From SZAS-79 sp964599095 (GTDB lineage Bacteria > Pseudomonadota > Gammaproteobacteria > Burkholderiales > SG8-39): a stretch of DNA of 64,000 nt. The position numbers were made by a program, and so were the translations under genes. Numbering within the stretch: the first letter of the stretch is position 1; each line of letters starts with the position of its first letter. The stretch lies in the NCBI GenBank assembly GCA_964599095.1, contig CAZREB010000025.1, positions 1 to 64,000 on the forward strand, in the 5' to 3' direction. The notes under the pieces were generated by a model that made no database searches, was not told where the DNA came from, and saw nothing but the letters and a program-made list of their open reading frames with translations. Positions 19,631 to 28,241 of the stretch are shown in pieces.

Positions 19631-21301
19631 TTATCGCCTCGCCGGGTCGCCCAACGGGTTCGGAGGCGGCGGTGTCTTGCGCGGCGCGTAACTGCGCAAA
19701 AGGTGCCACGGACTCGGGAATTCGCCCACCGGTACCTCGATGAGCGCAGGCTTGCGCGCTGCAAGCGCGCTCGAAAGCGCGCCGGACAATGCGGCGGGCG
19801 TACCCACCCGTTCCGCGTCGACGCCAAACGCCCCGGCCAGTTGCACGAAATCCGGGTTGTGCAGGTCGGCGCCGTACGTACGCCCGAACTGGCGCTGCTG
19901 CAAGGTCCGGACGTTGCCGAAATGACCGTCGCTGAAGACGACCGAGACGACGGCCAGCCCATACTTCTTCGCGGTCGCCAGTTCCTGCAGCGACCAGCCG
20001 AAACCGCCGTCGCCCGAAATCGAAACCACCCCGCGATCCGGGTTGGCGGCCGCAACCCCGAGCGCCGTCGGGTAAGCGAAGCCAAGGGTCCCCTGGTACC
20101 CGGCCGTGAGGTAGGTCCCGGCTGCGCGGACCGGAAACGCAAGCGACGACGGATACCCCATCTGCGTGAGGTCCGGCACGAAGAACGCGTCGTCGGGCAT
20201 GCCCGCGCGCAGGGCGTCGATCCATTCGCGTTGCGGAGCGATCTCGGCGAGCTGCACGTCGCACCATGCGCGCAACGCTTGCACCTGCGCCGTGCGGCTG
20301 TCGCCGGCAAACGCGCCGAGCGAATCGGACAACGCTTCGAGCCCGAAGCGGGCGTCGGCGAGGATACGCAGGCCATCGGGCCGCGGCGGTCCCATGTCGA
20401 ACGATTCGGCATTGACGTAGATCGCCTTGGTCCCGGGCGCAAGGCCGGCCGGCGCGCCGCCTTCGATCAGGCGCGTGCCGACGACCAGCACCGCGTCGGC
20501 GTGGGGCAGCAATGCGCGCCCCGCAAGCCAGGTCAACGCCATCGGATGCTGCGAAGGCAGCGCGCCGGTGCCGTTTTCGGTCATGACCACCGGCGCCTGG
20601 AGCTTCGTGGCAAGGCGCTCGAGCGCCGCCGAGGCGCGCGCCGCCAGCACGCCGCCGCCGGCGACGATGACAGGCAGCTTCGCACCTGTCAGGACCTGCA
20701 CCGCCGCGTCTACCGCTTTAGGGTCGGGGGTCGGAATGGCCGGCGCCAGCGGGTCGGCGAGGTTCGATTCGGCCGCCTGCTGCAGCACGTCCTGCGGGAT
20801 CTCCACCGCCACCGGCTGCGGCCGGCCGCTCGCGAGCTGCCCGAACGCCTCGTTGACGATGGCAGCAATTTCCCCGGAATGCCGCGCCAGCCGGTGCCAC
20901 TTGGTCAAAAATGGCAGCATTTCACTCTGCCCGCGGATCTCGTGCAGCATGCCCAGCCCGCGCCCGATCTGGGCCGACGGGATCTGCGCGGCGACCAGCA
21001 GCACGCGCGAATTGCATGCGTAGGCCGTTGCCAGCCCGGCGAGCGCATTGAGCAGTCCCGGCCCCGGCACGACCAGCCCGACGCCGACTCGGGCGCTCGA
21101 GCGCGCATAGCCGTCGGCCATGTACGTCACCGCCTGCTCGTGGCGCGGCACGATGAAGCGCAGGTCGGCCGAGCGCTCGCACAACGCATCGACCGCCCAG
21201 TCGAGTTGCACGCCCGGCACGCCGAACACGTCGCGCGCGCCCTCGCGCACGAGCTGCCCGGCGAGCGCCTGCCCGCCGGTCATCGTCGCCTTGCCGCTCA
21301 T
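19631..21301 (-). CDS. Thiamine-pyrophosphate-dependent enzyme (acetolactate synthase / decarboxylase-like)
   Basis: 556 residues with the three-domain ALS/benzoylformate-decarboxylase layout. The PYR domain has the cofactor-activating Glu55 in VPRHEQAVTYMADGYAR. A central domain follows (VIVAGGGVLAARAS). The PP domain has GDGGFGWSLQEL near residue 430, running to SDGHFGN, the Mg-TPP motif. The start at 21301 overlaps the UbiD stop as ATGA, indicating translational coupling. A longer frame upstream would run inside the UbiD gene. A biosynthetic ALS would normally sit with IlvN/IlvC. Here the partner is a decarboxylase, so a catabolic 2-oxoacid decarboxylase or carboligase is more likely. Substrate unknown. 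Confidence 0.87.
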   Translation of the reverse strand: MSGKATMTGGQALAGQLVREGARDVFGVPGVQLDWAVDALCERSADLRFIVPRHEQAVTYMADGYARSSARVGVGLVVPGPGLLNALAGLATAYACNSRVLLVAAQIPSAQIGRGLGMLHEIRGQSEMLPFLTKWHRLARHSGEIAAIVNEAFGQLASGRPQPVAVEIPQDVLQQAAESNLADPLAPAIPTPDPKAVDAAVQVLTGAKLPVIVAGGGVLAARASAALERLATKLQAPVVMTENGTGALPSQHPMALTWLAGRALLPHADAVLVVGTRLIEGGAPAGLAPGTKAIYVNAESFDMGPPRPDGLRILADARFGLEALSDSLGAFAGDSRTAQVQALRAWCDVQLAEIAPQREWIDALRAGMPDDAFFVPDLTQMGYPSSLAFPVRAAGTYLTAGYQGTLGFAYPTALGVAAANPDRGVVSISGDGGFGWSLQELATAKKYGLAVVSVVFSDGHFGNVRTLQQRQFGRTYGADLHNPDFVQLAGAFGVDAERVGTPAALSGALSSALAARKPALIEVPVGEFPSPWHLLRSYAPRKTPPPPNPLGDPARR

Positions 21302-22899
21302 GCGGGCCCGCTCCCCGGCAGTTTCGCGGCGAACTTCGAACCCTTGACGCACATCCGGCCTTCCGCGGTCTGCCAGAGTTTCTGCTGCTCATGGAGCGAC
21401 CCGAGCGCGCGTGCAATGGTCTGGAAGTCGTACTCGGAGAAGCGGTCGGCAATGTCCTGGTAATAGAGCGGCGACGCGTCGATCGCCGCGAGGATCTTTT
21501 CCGCCGCTTCGGCGACCTTGTCCGCACCGGCCACGACCTGCGGATCCGCCTTGCCGCCGAGGTAGTCGCCGATCTTCGCGCGGTCCGCGTACGCATAGCT
21601 GATGCGCTCGAAGCGTTCCAGCGGGATGCCTTCGCCTATGGTCGCGTCGATGCCCACCTTGGCGCCGGTGGGCACCACGCCCGGCGGCGAAATCGGCAGG
21701 CTGGGGTCAAGCGGCTTGGCGCGCGCGCCGGGTACGATCAGCACGTCGCGATCGCCCTGCACGCGCGTTGCGATCGCCCATTCGACCTCGACCGGATTGA
21801 AGACGTCGATGTCGTCGTCGACCACCACGACGTGCTTCAGGTCCATCACCGACAGCGCGGCCAGCAGCGCGTTCTTGCCCTCGCCGGCCTGCTTCCTGAT
21901 CGAGATCACCGCATGCCAGAACGCCCGGCCGCCCAGCGTCACGTTGATGTCCTTGACCTGAACGCCGGCAGTGCGCAGCGCGCGGCGGATCGCCTGGTAG
22001 CGGGTAGGCGCCGCCAGCCAGGTGTTTTCCCACGGCATGTGCAGCGCGTAGTACATCGCGTCCTTGCGTTGCAGGACCGCCTTGATGCGCACATCCGGAT
22101 TCCAGTGCAGCCCGCCCATCAGGCCGGTGAACTCGCCGAAGCGGCCCTCCGGTTGTGTCCAGCCGGTGGGAAGGATCTCGGCCTCGAGCACGATTTCGGC
22201 ATCCGCGATGTACGGCAGGTCGATCGTCTCGCACTGCGCCAACTCCACCGGAACGCCGCGGATCCCGCCCGCGATCGCCATCTCGTCCATGCCGATCGGC
22301 GCGCGATAGCCCGCGCCCATGATCTCGAACGGGTGCGTGCCGATCGAGATCGAGATCGGGCAGGGCTTGCCGGCCTTGAACGCGCGCTGCGCGAACAGGC
22401 GCATGTTGTTCGGCGTGACGATGTCGATGCCGGTGAGGTTCTTCTGCTTGACCATGAAGCGGTAGATGCCGCAGTTCATGCCGTGCTCCGGGTCGCGCGC
22501 GATCACGACGCCGGCGGTGATCATCGGGCCGCCGTCGAACACTGAAGACATCGGGATCGGCAGGCTGAAAAGGTCGACCGCATCGCCGGTCCGGATGACT
22601 TCCTTGGTCGGCGAGGTCGCGACGCGCTTGGGCGGGATCGGCTTGTTGATGCCTTTCTCGAGCATCGCCTCGATCTCGGCGTAGTTGCTGCAGCCCATCG
22701 ACATGATCGCGCGCTGCGGCGTGCGGATGATCCCCGACACCACCGGCATCGAGTAGCCGACCACGTTGTGGAACACGAGCCCCTTGTCGCACTGGTCGAC
22801 CAGCGTCGCGATATGGCGGATGTCCACCGGCTGGCGCACGTCGACCAGTTCGCCTGCGGCTCGCAGGCGCTCGAGGAAACCGCGGAAATTCTCGTTCAT
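21298..22899 (-). CDS. UbiD family (prenylated-FMN) decarboxylase
   Basis: 533 residues. UbiD landmarks are MNCGIYR (Asn142, Arg147), the acid pair in PEGRFGEFTG (Glu251, Glu256, five apart as in fungal Fdc1) and VVVVDDDIDVF. UbiD enzymes reversibly decarboxylate aromatic or alpha,beta-unsaturated acids and need prenylated FMN made by UbiX. No ubiX is in the window. It follows the Bug gene by 25 bases and is coupled to the TPP-enzyme gene, so it probably acts on a ring carboxylate of this pathway rather than in ubiquinone synthesis. The start is ATG with a GGAG ribosome site. A C-terminal helical extension of about 60 residues is present. Confidence 0.9.
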   Translation of the reverse strand: MNENFRGFLERLRAAGELVDVRQPVDIRHIATLVDQCDKGLVFHNVVGYSMPVVSGIIRTPQRAIMSMGCSNYAEIEAMLEKGINKPIPPKRVATSPTKEVIRTGDAVDLFSLPIPMSSVFDGGPMITAGVVIARDPEHGMNCGIYRFMVKQKNLTGIDIVTPNNMRLFAQRAFKAGKPCPISISIGTHPFEIMGAGYRAPIGMDEMAIAGGIRGVPVELAQCETIDLPYIADAEIVLEAEILPTGWTQPEGRFGEFTGLMGGLHWNPDVRIKAVLQRKDAMYYALHMPWENTWLAAPTRYQAIRRALRTAGVQVKDINVTLGGRAFWHAVISIRKQAGEGKNALLAALSVMDLKHVVVVDDDIDVFNPVEVEWAIATRVQGDRDVLIVPGARAKPLDPSLPISPPGVVPTGAKVGIDATIGEGIPLERFERISYAYADRAKIGDYLGGKADPQVVAGADKVAEAAEKILAAIDASPLYYQDIADRFSEYDFQTIARALGSLHEQQKLWQTAEGRMCVKGSKFAAKLPGSGPA

Positions 22900-22924
22900 T
22901 GCTCTTGCTCCAGTCCCGTTGCGT

Positions 22925-23908
22925 TCATTCGACTTGCGCGCCGGTGCGACGGACCACCGCCGCCCAACGCTCGATTTCCGCCCGCACGAAGTGCCCGAAC
23001 TCCTCCGGCGAGGCCGGGGCCGCCTCGCCGCCCTCGGTGGCCAGGCGGCGCGCGAAATCGGCAGTGCGCAAGGCCCGGCCGGTTTCCGCGTTAAGCCGGG
23101 CGATCACGCTCGCCGGCGTGCCCGCGGGCGCCATCAGCCCGAACCACGAGGCCAGTTCGAAGCCCGCCAGCCCGGCTTCGGCAATGGCCGGAACTTCCGG
23201 CAGCGCCGGAGAGCGCCGTGCGCTCGTGACGCCCAATGCAACGAGTTTGCCGCCCCTGATGTGGCCCACCACCGAAGGAATGCTAGCGAACATCAGCCCG
23301 ACCTGTCCCGCAAGCACGTCGATCACCGCCGGCCCGGTGCCTTTGTAGGGCACGTGCAGCAGGTCGATGCCGGCCGCCGTCTTGAAGGATTCGGCCGCAA
23401 GGTGCGCGCCGCCGCCGCTGCCCGCCGACGCGTAACCGAGCGCGCCGGGCCTGGCCCTGGCCAGCGCGATCAACTCGCGCGTCGTCGTCACCCGCAGCGA
23501 AGGATGGACCACCAGCACCAGCGGAAACACCGCGAGCCGCGCGACCGGCGAAAAATCGCGCAGCAGGTCGTAACGAAGCTCGCGATACAGGCTCGCATTG
23601 GTCGCGTGCGTGGAGGTGACGAGGAACAGGGTGTGGCCGTCCGGCGCAGCGCGCGCTGCCGTCTCCGCGCCGATATTGGCATTCCCGCCGGGACGGTTGT
23701 CGACGACGACCGACTGTCCGAGCGCATCGCCCAGCTTCTGTGCCACCGCCCGACCGACGATGTCCGCCGGCCCGCCGGGCGGGAAAGCGATCACCAACCG
23801 GATCGGGCGCGACGGCCATGAGGTACTCTGGGCCGGCTGGGCGTTCGCAGCGGGCAGGAGCGCGGCGCTTGCGAGGAGGAGCGCGACCGCTGCCCATGGC
23901 CGGATCAC
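22925..23908 (-). CDS. Bug/TctC-type tripartite tricarboxylate transporter substrate-binding protein
   Basis: 327 residues. A signal peptide (AAVALLLASAALLPAANA) precedes the Bug landmarks: PIRLVIAFPPGGPADIVGR, VVVDNRPGGNANIG, AAPDGHTL, YKGTGPAVIDVLAGQV and a C-terminal LRTADFARRLATEG segment. These periplasmic proteins bind carboxylates or related small molecules and feed TctA/TctB permeases. None is adjacent here. The start is GTG at 23908, which overlaps the DUF2783 stop as GTGA. The gene lies between DUF2783 and UbiD, so the ligand is probably the pathway substrate. Confidence 0.92.
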   Translation of the reverse strand: MIRPWAAVALLLASAALLPAANAQPAQSTSWPSRPIRLVIAFPPGGPADIVGRAVAQKLGDALGQSVVVDNRPGGNANIGAETAARAAPDGHTLFLVTSTHATNASLYRELRYDLLRDFSPVARLAVFPLVLVVHPSLRVTTTRELIALARARPGALGYASAGSGGGAHLAAESFKTAAGIDLLHVPYKGTGPAVIDVLAGQVGLMFASIPSVVGHIRGGKLVALGVTSARRSPALPEVPAIAEAGLAGFELASWFGLMAPAGTPASVIARLNAETGRALRTADFARRLATEGGEAAPASPEEFGHFVRAEIERWAAVVRRTGAQVE

Positions 23909-24087
23909 TTCGGCCCGTAGCCTTCGACGGCTGCGTCGATCGCAAGGCTGATCGCGGACGCGTTGCCGACTTCCTTCATCAGCAGCAGCGCCAGCCGCGC
24001 GAGCACGAGAGGCGTGTCCTTTTCGCCGACTTCGGTGAGCGCATAGCCCAGCTTGGTGTAGACGTCGTCGAGTTCCTGCGCGTTCAT
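23905..24087 (-). CDS. DUF2783-like small protein
   Basis: 60 residues, helical and acidic (MNAQELDDVYTKLGYALTEV, then LVLARLALLLMKEVGN). Length, composition and position directly behind a flavin hydroxylase fit DUF2783, a family of unknown function that travels with FAD monooxygenases. A GGAG ribosome site precedes the ATG. It starts 11 bases after the hydroxylase stop and its own stop overlaps the Bug start. It may be a small accessory subunit of the hydroxylase, but this is inferred only from the recurring pairing. Confidence 0.75.
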   Translation of the reverse strand: MNAQELDDVYTKLGYALTEVGEKDTPLVLARLALLLMKEVGNASAISLAIDAAVEGYGPK

Positions 24088-24098
24088 CGGCGGCTCCT

Positions 24099-25766
24099 TC
24101 AGGCGGATTGGGGGTCGAGCGCGCGCGACACGGCGGCCGCAAGTTCGGCCGGCACTGCGTTGCGCCAGCGCGCAGCCACGTGGCCGTCCGGGCGCACGAG
24201 GTAGAGCGTGCCGGGCTGCGCGTCATAGAGCGGATACAGCCGCCCGGTGTGGTCGTCGGCCCGCGCGATGACCCGCAGCTCGAACGGTACGCGCGACGAG
24301 AGCGTCGCGACTGTTTCGGCCAGTCCGGCCGGAAGCTCGCCTGCCCCGGTGAACAGGAACGCCGTGAAGCAGGCGCCGAGCAGGCTGGTGAGGTGAGTGG
24401 CCTTGCCACCGGCCGTGAGCGGCGCCTCGGCCAGGATGGTGCCCGGCACCGGCCCTGCGGAAAACGCCGCCGACCGCTCCGGGAATGCGTTCAGCGCCGA
24501 CCCGGTGAGCGGAATCGCTGAGTGCTGGCGCGGGTTCATCAGGCTGGTAAACCACGGATGCTTCTCCGACAGCGAAAGCACCGCGTCCCGCATCAGGCGG
24601 AACGGCTTGGAAGGCGGCGACATGAATTCCGCGCCTTTCATCGCGTACCGGTGGTTCTCGCGGGCCGCGTACACGCGCTCGGCGCTGTAGGTTTCGAGCA
24701 GCGCCGGGGCGGCCACGCCCTTGGCCACGAAAGCGAGCTTCCAGGCGAGGTTGTGCGTGTCGTCGAGCGCCGAATTCATGCCGCGCACGCCGAAGATCGG
24801 GATCAGGTGCGCGGCGTCGCCGGCAAACAGCACGCGCCCGTGCAGGTAGCGCTCCAGCGTCAGCGCGCTGGCGCGGTACAGGCTCATCCACACCGGCTCC
24901 CATTTGCGCTCGAGGCCGAGCATCTTCAGGTGGGCGTCGACCGCGGCGAAGACGTTCTCCTGCCGCATCGCCACGGCCTCGTCTTCGTCCTCGCCGATCT
25001 GGTAGTCGAAGCGCAGCATGCCCCCGGGCTTCTTGTACATCAGCAGCGTGCCGCCGGGTTTCGAGGGCGGATCGAACCAGCAGCGCCGCCCGACCGGCAG
25101 GCCTTCGGTATCCACGCGCACGTCGATGATCACGTAGCGGCCCTCGTAGCGCGTGCCCTGCATGCGCAGGTCCATGAGGTTGCGCACGTTCGAGCGCGCG
25201 CCGTCGCAGGCCACCACCCAGTCGGCCCGCAGCGCATACCGGCCGGCGGGAGTCGAAACGTCCAGGCGCACGCCGTCGGCGTCCTGCGCGAGACCGGTCA
25301 CTTCCGACTGCCAGCGTATTTCGGCGAGACCCCCGTGCTCGGCCTTCTGCACCATCACGTGTTCGATGTAGTTCTGCAGGTGGCTGATCGCGGGCGGGTA
25401 CTTCTGGTTGGCGTCGTTCGGCATCTCGAGCCGGAAGACTTCCTTGTCGCGGTAGTAGGTCCACCCCGTGGACCAACCGTGCCCGGTGCGCATGACCTCG
25501 TCGATCACGCCGAGGCGCTCGAGGATCTCGAGCGTGCGGCGGGTAAACGCTCCCGCCCGGCTGCCGGAGCACACGGTGTCGTCCGCCTCGAGCACCACCG
25601 AGGCCACGCCGTGATTGGCCAGGCCGAGCGCGAGGGCGAGGCCGGTCGGGCCGCCGCCGACGATGGCCACCTTGTGCCGCCGCGCCTCGACGCCGCCGGC
25701 CAGCGCCCGCGGCACCTGCGCCGGGTGGTGCACATAGGGGAAGTACTCGCCGAAGGTGGTTTCCAT
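24099..25766 (-). CDS. FAD-dependent aromatic hydroxylase (MhpA/PheA-like)
   Basis: 555 residues of the flavoprotein hydroxylase family. The dinucleotide motif VAIVGGGPTG is at 34-42, the DG motif is VVACDGARSNVR, and the GD motif is LFAGDAAHLIPIFGVRGMNSA. A thioredoxin-like C-terminal domain follows, as in MhpA-type enzymes. Such enzymes insert one oxygen into a phenolic ring using NAD(P)H. This gene leads the six-gene minus operon (25766 to 19167) and is transcribed divergently from the dioxygenase operon. A plausible role is making a dihydroxylated ring for the cupin dioxygenases next door. The substrate is unknown. Confidence 0.9.
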   Translation of the reverse strand: METTFGEYFPYVHHPAQVPRALAGGVEARRHKVAIVGGGPTGLALALGLANHGVASVVLEADDTVCSGSRAGAFTRRTLEILERLGVIDEVMRTGHGWSTGWTYYRDKEVFRLEMPNDANQKYPPAISHLQNYIEHVMVQKAEHGGLAEIRWQSEVTGLAQDADGVRLDVSTPAGRYALRADWVVACDGARSNVRNLMDLRMQGTRYEGRYVIIDVRVDTEGLPVGRRCWFDPPSKPGGTLLMYKKPGGMLRFDYQIGEDEDEAVAMRQENVFAAVDAHLKMLGLERKWEPVWMSLYRASALTLERYLHGRVLFAGDAAHLIPIFGVRGMNSALDDTHNLAWKLAFVAKGVAAPALLETYSAERVYAARENHRYAMKGAEFMSPPSKPFRLMRDAVLSLSEKHPWFTSLMNPRQHSAIPLTGSALNAFPERSAAFSAGPVPGTILAEAPLTAGGKATHLTSLLGACFTAFLFTGAGELPAGLAETVATLSSRVPFELRVIARADDHTGRLYPLYDAQPGTLYLVRPDGHVAARWRNAVPAELAAAVSRALDPQSA

Positions 25767-25903
25767 GGTCGGTGGGGGGTGCTGCCGGGAAGCGGCGCGT
25801 TGGTAAATCTTATACTAACCTATTCTCGTTTGTGGTAATTTCACGCTGGCTTTCCGCCATTATTGGTAAGAAACACCCAAGCCCGCCCCGCCAGGAGACC
25901 GGC
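25767..25903. promoter_or_regulatory. Divergent promoter region of the two catabolic operons
   Basis: An AT-rich island (25800-25872) lies between divergent starts. On the plus strand TATACT lies at 25811-25816. On the minus strand TATAAG overlaps it, with TTACCA 18 bases upstream. GGTAA-type words recur (TTGGTAA twice, GTGGTAA once), which could be half-sites for a regulator. The -10 elements of the two directions overlap, so expression is probably co-regulated. No regulator gene sits directly in the gap; the Lrp-type gene at 19167 is the nearest candidate. Confidence 0.4.
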
Positions 25904-27070
25904 ATGCCCTATTTCATGAGCGTCGGGGAAACGCCCCGCAAGCGCTTCTCGCAGCACCGCCGCGCCGACGGCCGCCTGTACGCCGCCGAAGTCATGGGCG
26001 AGGAAGGATTCTCCTCCGACATGTCGATGCTCTACCACCGTGAGCCGCCCTCGGCCGTCGTCAAGGTCGAGGCGGTGGCCGCCCCCGCGCCCGACCTCGT
26101 GCCGAACCATCCGCTCGCGCCGCGCCTGTTCGGCACTGCGGCCCTGCCGCGCGGCGGGGACGCGGTCGGCGCCCGCCAGTTGCTGTGCGGCAACGCCGAC
26201 GTGCTGGTGTCATTCGTCGCGGCCGACGCACCCTCGCCGTTTTATCGCAACGCCGTCGGCGACGAGTTGATCTATGTGCACGACGGCAGCGCCCGGCTCG
26301 AAACCGTGTTCGGCGTGCTCGACATCGTGAAGGGCGACTACGTGGTCCTTCCGAAGGCGACCACGCACCGCTGGCTGCCCGGTGCCGGCGGCCCGCTGAA
26401 TGCGCTGGTGTTCGAGACCACCGGCCACGTGCGAGCGCCGAGGCGCTACCTCACGCAGTACGGCCAATACCACCAGGAATCGCCCTATTCGGAGCTCGAC
26501 CTGCGCCGGCCCGAAGGCCCGCTGCTGATGGAAGGCAGCAACGTCGAGGTGCTGGTCAAGACCGCCGCCGGCCTCACGCGCTACACCTACCAGACGCACC
26601 CGTTCGACGTCGCCGGCTGGTTCGGCTGCAACTACCCGTACGCGCTGAACATCGCCGACTTTTCGCCGATCACCGGCAGCTTCCACCGCCCGCCGCCGGT
26701 CCACCAGGTATTCGAGGCGCCGGGCTGCGTGGTCTGCAACTTCGTGCCGCGGATGCTCGACTACGACCCGCGCGCGATGCCGGTGCCCTCGTACCACTCC
26801 AACGTGGATTCCGACGAGTTCATCTTCTACGCGGAGGGGAATTTCTTCTCGCGCAAGGGCAGCGGCATCGAGCGCGGCGCGATCTCCCTGCACCCCATGG
26901 GCCATATCCACGGGCCGCAGCCCGCGGCCTGGGAGTCGGGCCCCTCGCGCGTCGGGCAGCGCACCGAGGAGACTGCGGTCATGCTCGACACCTTCAAGCC
27001 GCTTGCGCTGGGACCGGCAGCGCGCGCCACCGAGCGCGCCGACTACGTCCACTCCTGGTCGCGCAAATGA
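25904..27070 (+). CDS. Homogentisate 1,2-dioxygenase-like cupin dioxygenase
   Basis: 388 residues. The bicupin layout and the metal site resemble homogentisate dioxygenases: His298 (SYHSNVDSDEF), Glu305 and His336 (HPMGHIHGP). These enzymes open hydroxylated rings between or next to hydroxyl groups using Fe(II) and O2. The His-to-Glu spacing is one residue longer than in the HmgA sequences I recall, a variant seen in divergent family members, so homogentisate need not be the substrate. I chose the ATG at 25904 with its AGGAG ribosome site; the frame continues 44 codons upstream into the divergent promoter region. The stop overlaps the next start as ATGA. Confidence 0.8.
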   Translation: MPYFMSVGETPRKRFSQHRRADGRLYAAEVMGEEGFSSDMSMLYHREPPSAVVKVEAVAAPAPDLVPNHPLAPRLFGTAALPRGGDAVGARQLLCGNADVLVSFVAADAPSPFYRNAVGDELIYVHDGSARLETVFGVLDIVKGDYVVLPKATTHRWLPGAGGPLNALVFETTGHVRAPRRYLTQYGQYHQESPYSELDLRRPEGPLLMEGSNVEVLVKTAAGLTRYTYQTHPFDVAGWFGCNYPYALNIADFSPITGSFHRPPPVHQVFEAPGCVVCNFVPRMLDYDPRAMPVPSYHSNVDSDEFIFYAEGNFFSRKGSGIERGAISLHPMGHIHGPQPAAWESGPSRVGQRTEETAVMLDTFKPLALGPAARATERADYVHSWSRK

Positions 27071-28212
27071 GCGCCGAGCTGCTTGCGGTGCCGATGCAGT
27101 CGGCGGCCGGCTCGGGCATCCAGTCCGGCGTGGCGCGCCGCGCGGGGGTGCTCTGGTGCACCCGGCATCGCGCCAACGGGAAAGAAGCGGCCGCGAAATC
27201 CGACACGGCGCTCGTCGTGGTCCATCCCTCGTCGAATTTCATGGGCCACTACGCGCTTGGGTCGCTCGCCGAGAACGGCGTCGATGCGATCGGCATGACC
27301 ACCCGCTACGCGGGCAACGAGGCCACGCTCTTGCTCGAGGATTGCGTGCTCGACGTCGGCTCGGTGGTGCGCCACCTGCGCCGCGAGGGCTACCGGCGCG
27401 TGGTGCTGGTCGGCAACTCGGGCGGCGGCGGGCTGGTGGCGCTCTACCAGGAGCAGGCCGAGCACCCTTCGATCACCTCGGCACCCGGCGGTGGCGGCCC
27501 GGACCTGACCCGGGCCGACCTGCCGCCGGCCGACGGGCTGATCCTGCTGATGGCCCACCCGGGCCGGAACATCGTGCTCACCGACAAGCTCGACCCGGCG
27601 ATCCGGGACGAGAACGACCCGTTCGACCGCGACCCGGCCCTCGACATGTTCGATCCGCAGAACGGACCGCCGTATTCGCCCGCTTTCCTCGCGCGTTACC
27701 GGGCCGCACAACTCGCGCGCAACGAACGCATCACGCTCTGGGCGCTCGGCAAGCTCGCCGACCTGGAGCGCCTCACTGCCGGCAAGGTCAATGACCTGCC
27801 CTTCGTGGTCCACGGCACGATGGCCGACCCGCGCAACCTCGACCTTGCGCTCGAGCCCTCGGATCGCGCCGCGACCACGCAATGGGGCGAGCCCTATGTA
27901 GCCAACCTGATCCCGGGCTCGATCGGCCATTTCACCACGCTGCGCTCGTGGCTGTCGCAATGGAGCCAGCGCCTGTCCAACGGCTTCGGCCCGGACCGGT
28001 TGCGCAGCGTCGGCGTCCCGGTGCACGTGATCTACGGCACTGCGGATCCGGGCTGCTACCCGAGCTATGCGCAGATGCTCTATGACGCTGTCCCGCATGC
28101 GAAGCGGGTGCTCACGCCCATAAAAGGCGGCAAGCATTACCTGAGCGACCAGCCGGAACTCAAGGCGCAGTGCTGCCGCCTGATGGCCGAGTGGTGCCTT
28201 TCCCTCACCTGA
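27067..28212 (+). CDS. Alpha/beta hydrolase of the dioxygenase operon
   Basis: 381 residues. The nucleophile elbow is VGNSGGGG (Ser118). The acid loop is YGTADPGC and the His is in KGGKHYL. A long insertion between the elbow and the acid (about 140-300) would form a lid. It is translationally coupled to the dioxygenase-like gene (4-base overlap) and may hydrolyse the ring-cleavage product or an ester/thioester of the pathway. The N-terminal 45 residues are low in conserved features. There is no signal peptide. Confidence 0.8.
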   Translation: MSAELLAVPMQSAAGSGIQSGVARRAGVLWCTRHRANGKEAAAKSDTALVVVHPSSNFMGHYALGSLAENGVDAIGMTTRYAGNEATLLLEDCVLDVGSVVRHLRREGYRRVVLVGNSGGGGLVALYQEQAEHPSITSAPGGGGPDLTRADLPPADGLILLMAHPGRNIVLTDKLDPAIRDENDPFDRDPALDMFDPQNGPPYSPAFLARYRAAQLARNERITLWALGKLADLERLTAGKVNDLPFVVHGTMADPRNLDLALEPSDRAATTQWGEPYVANLIPGSIGHFTTLRSWLSQWSQRLSNGFGPDRLRSVGVPVHVIYGTADPGCYPSYAQMLYDAVPHAKRVLTPIKGGKHYLSDQPELKAQCCRLMAEWCLSLT

Positions 28213-28241
28213 AACTCCCCTGTCCGGACCGCCCCCCCAAC

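Noticed and set aside
21298..22899. Role of the UbiD gene in ubiquinone synthesis
   Set aside because: It sits in a catabolic operon with hydroxylase, Bug and TPP-enzyme genes, with a long C-terminal extension and no other ubi gene.
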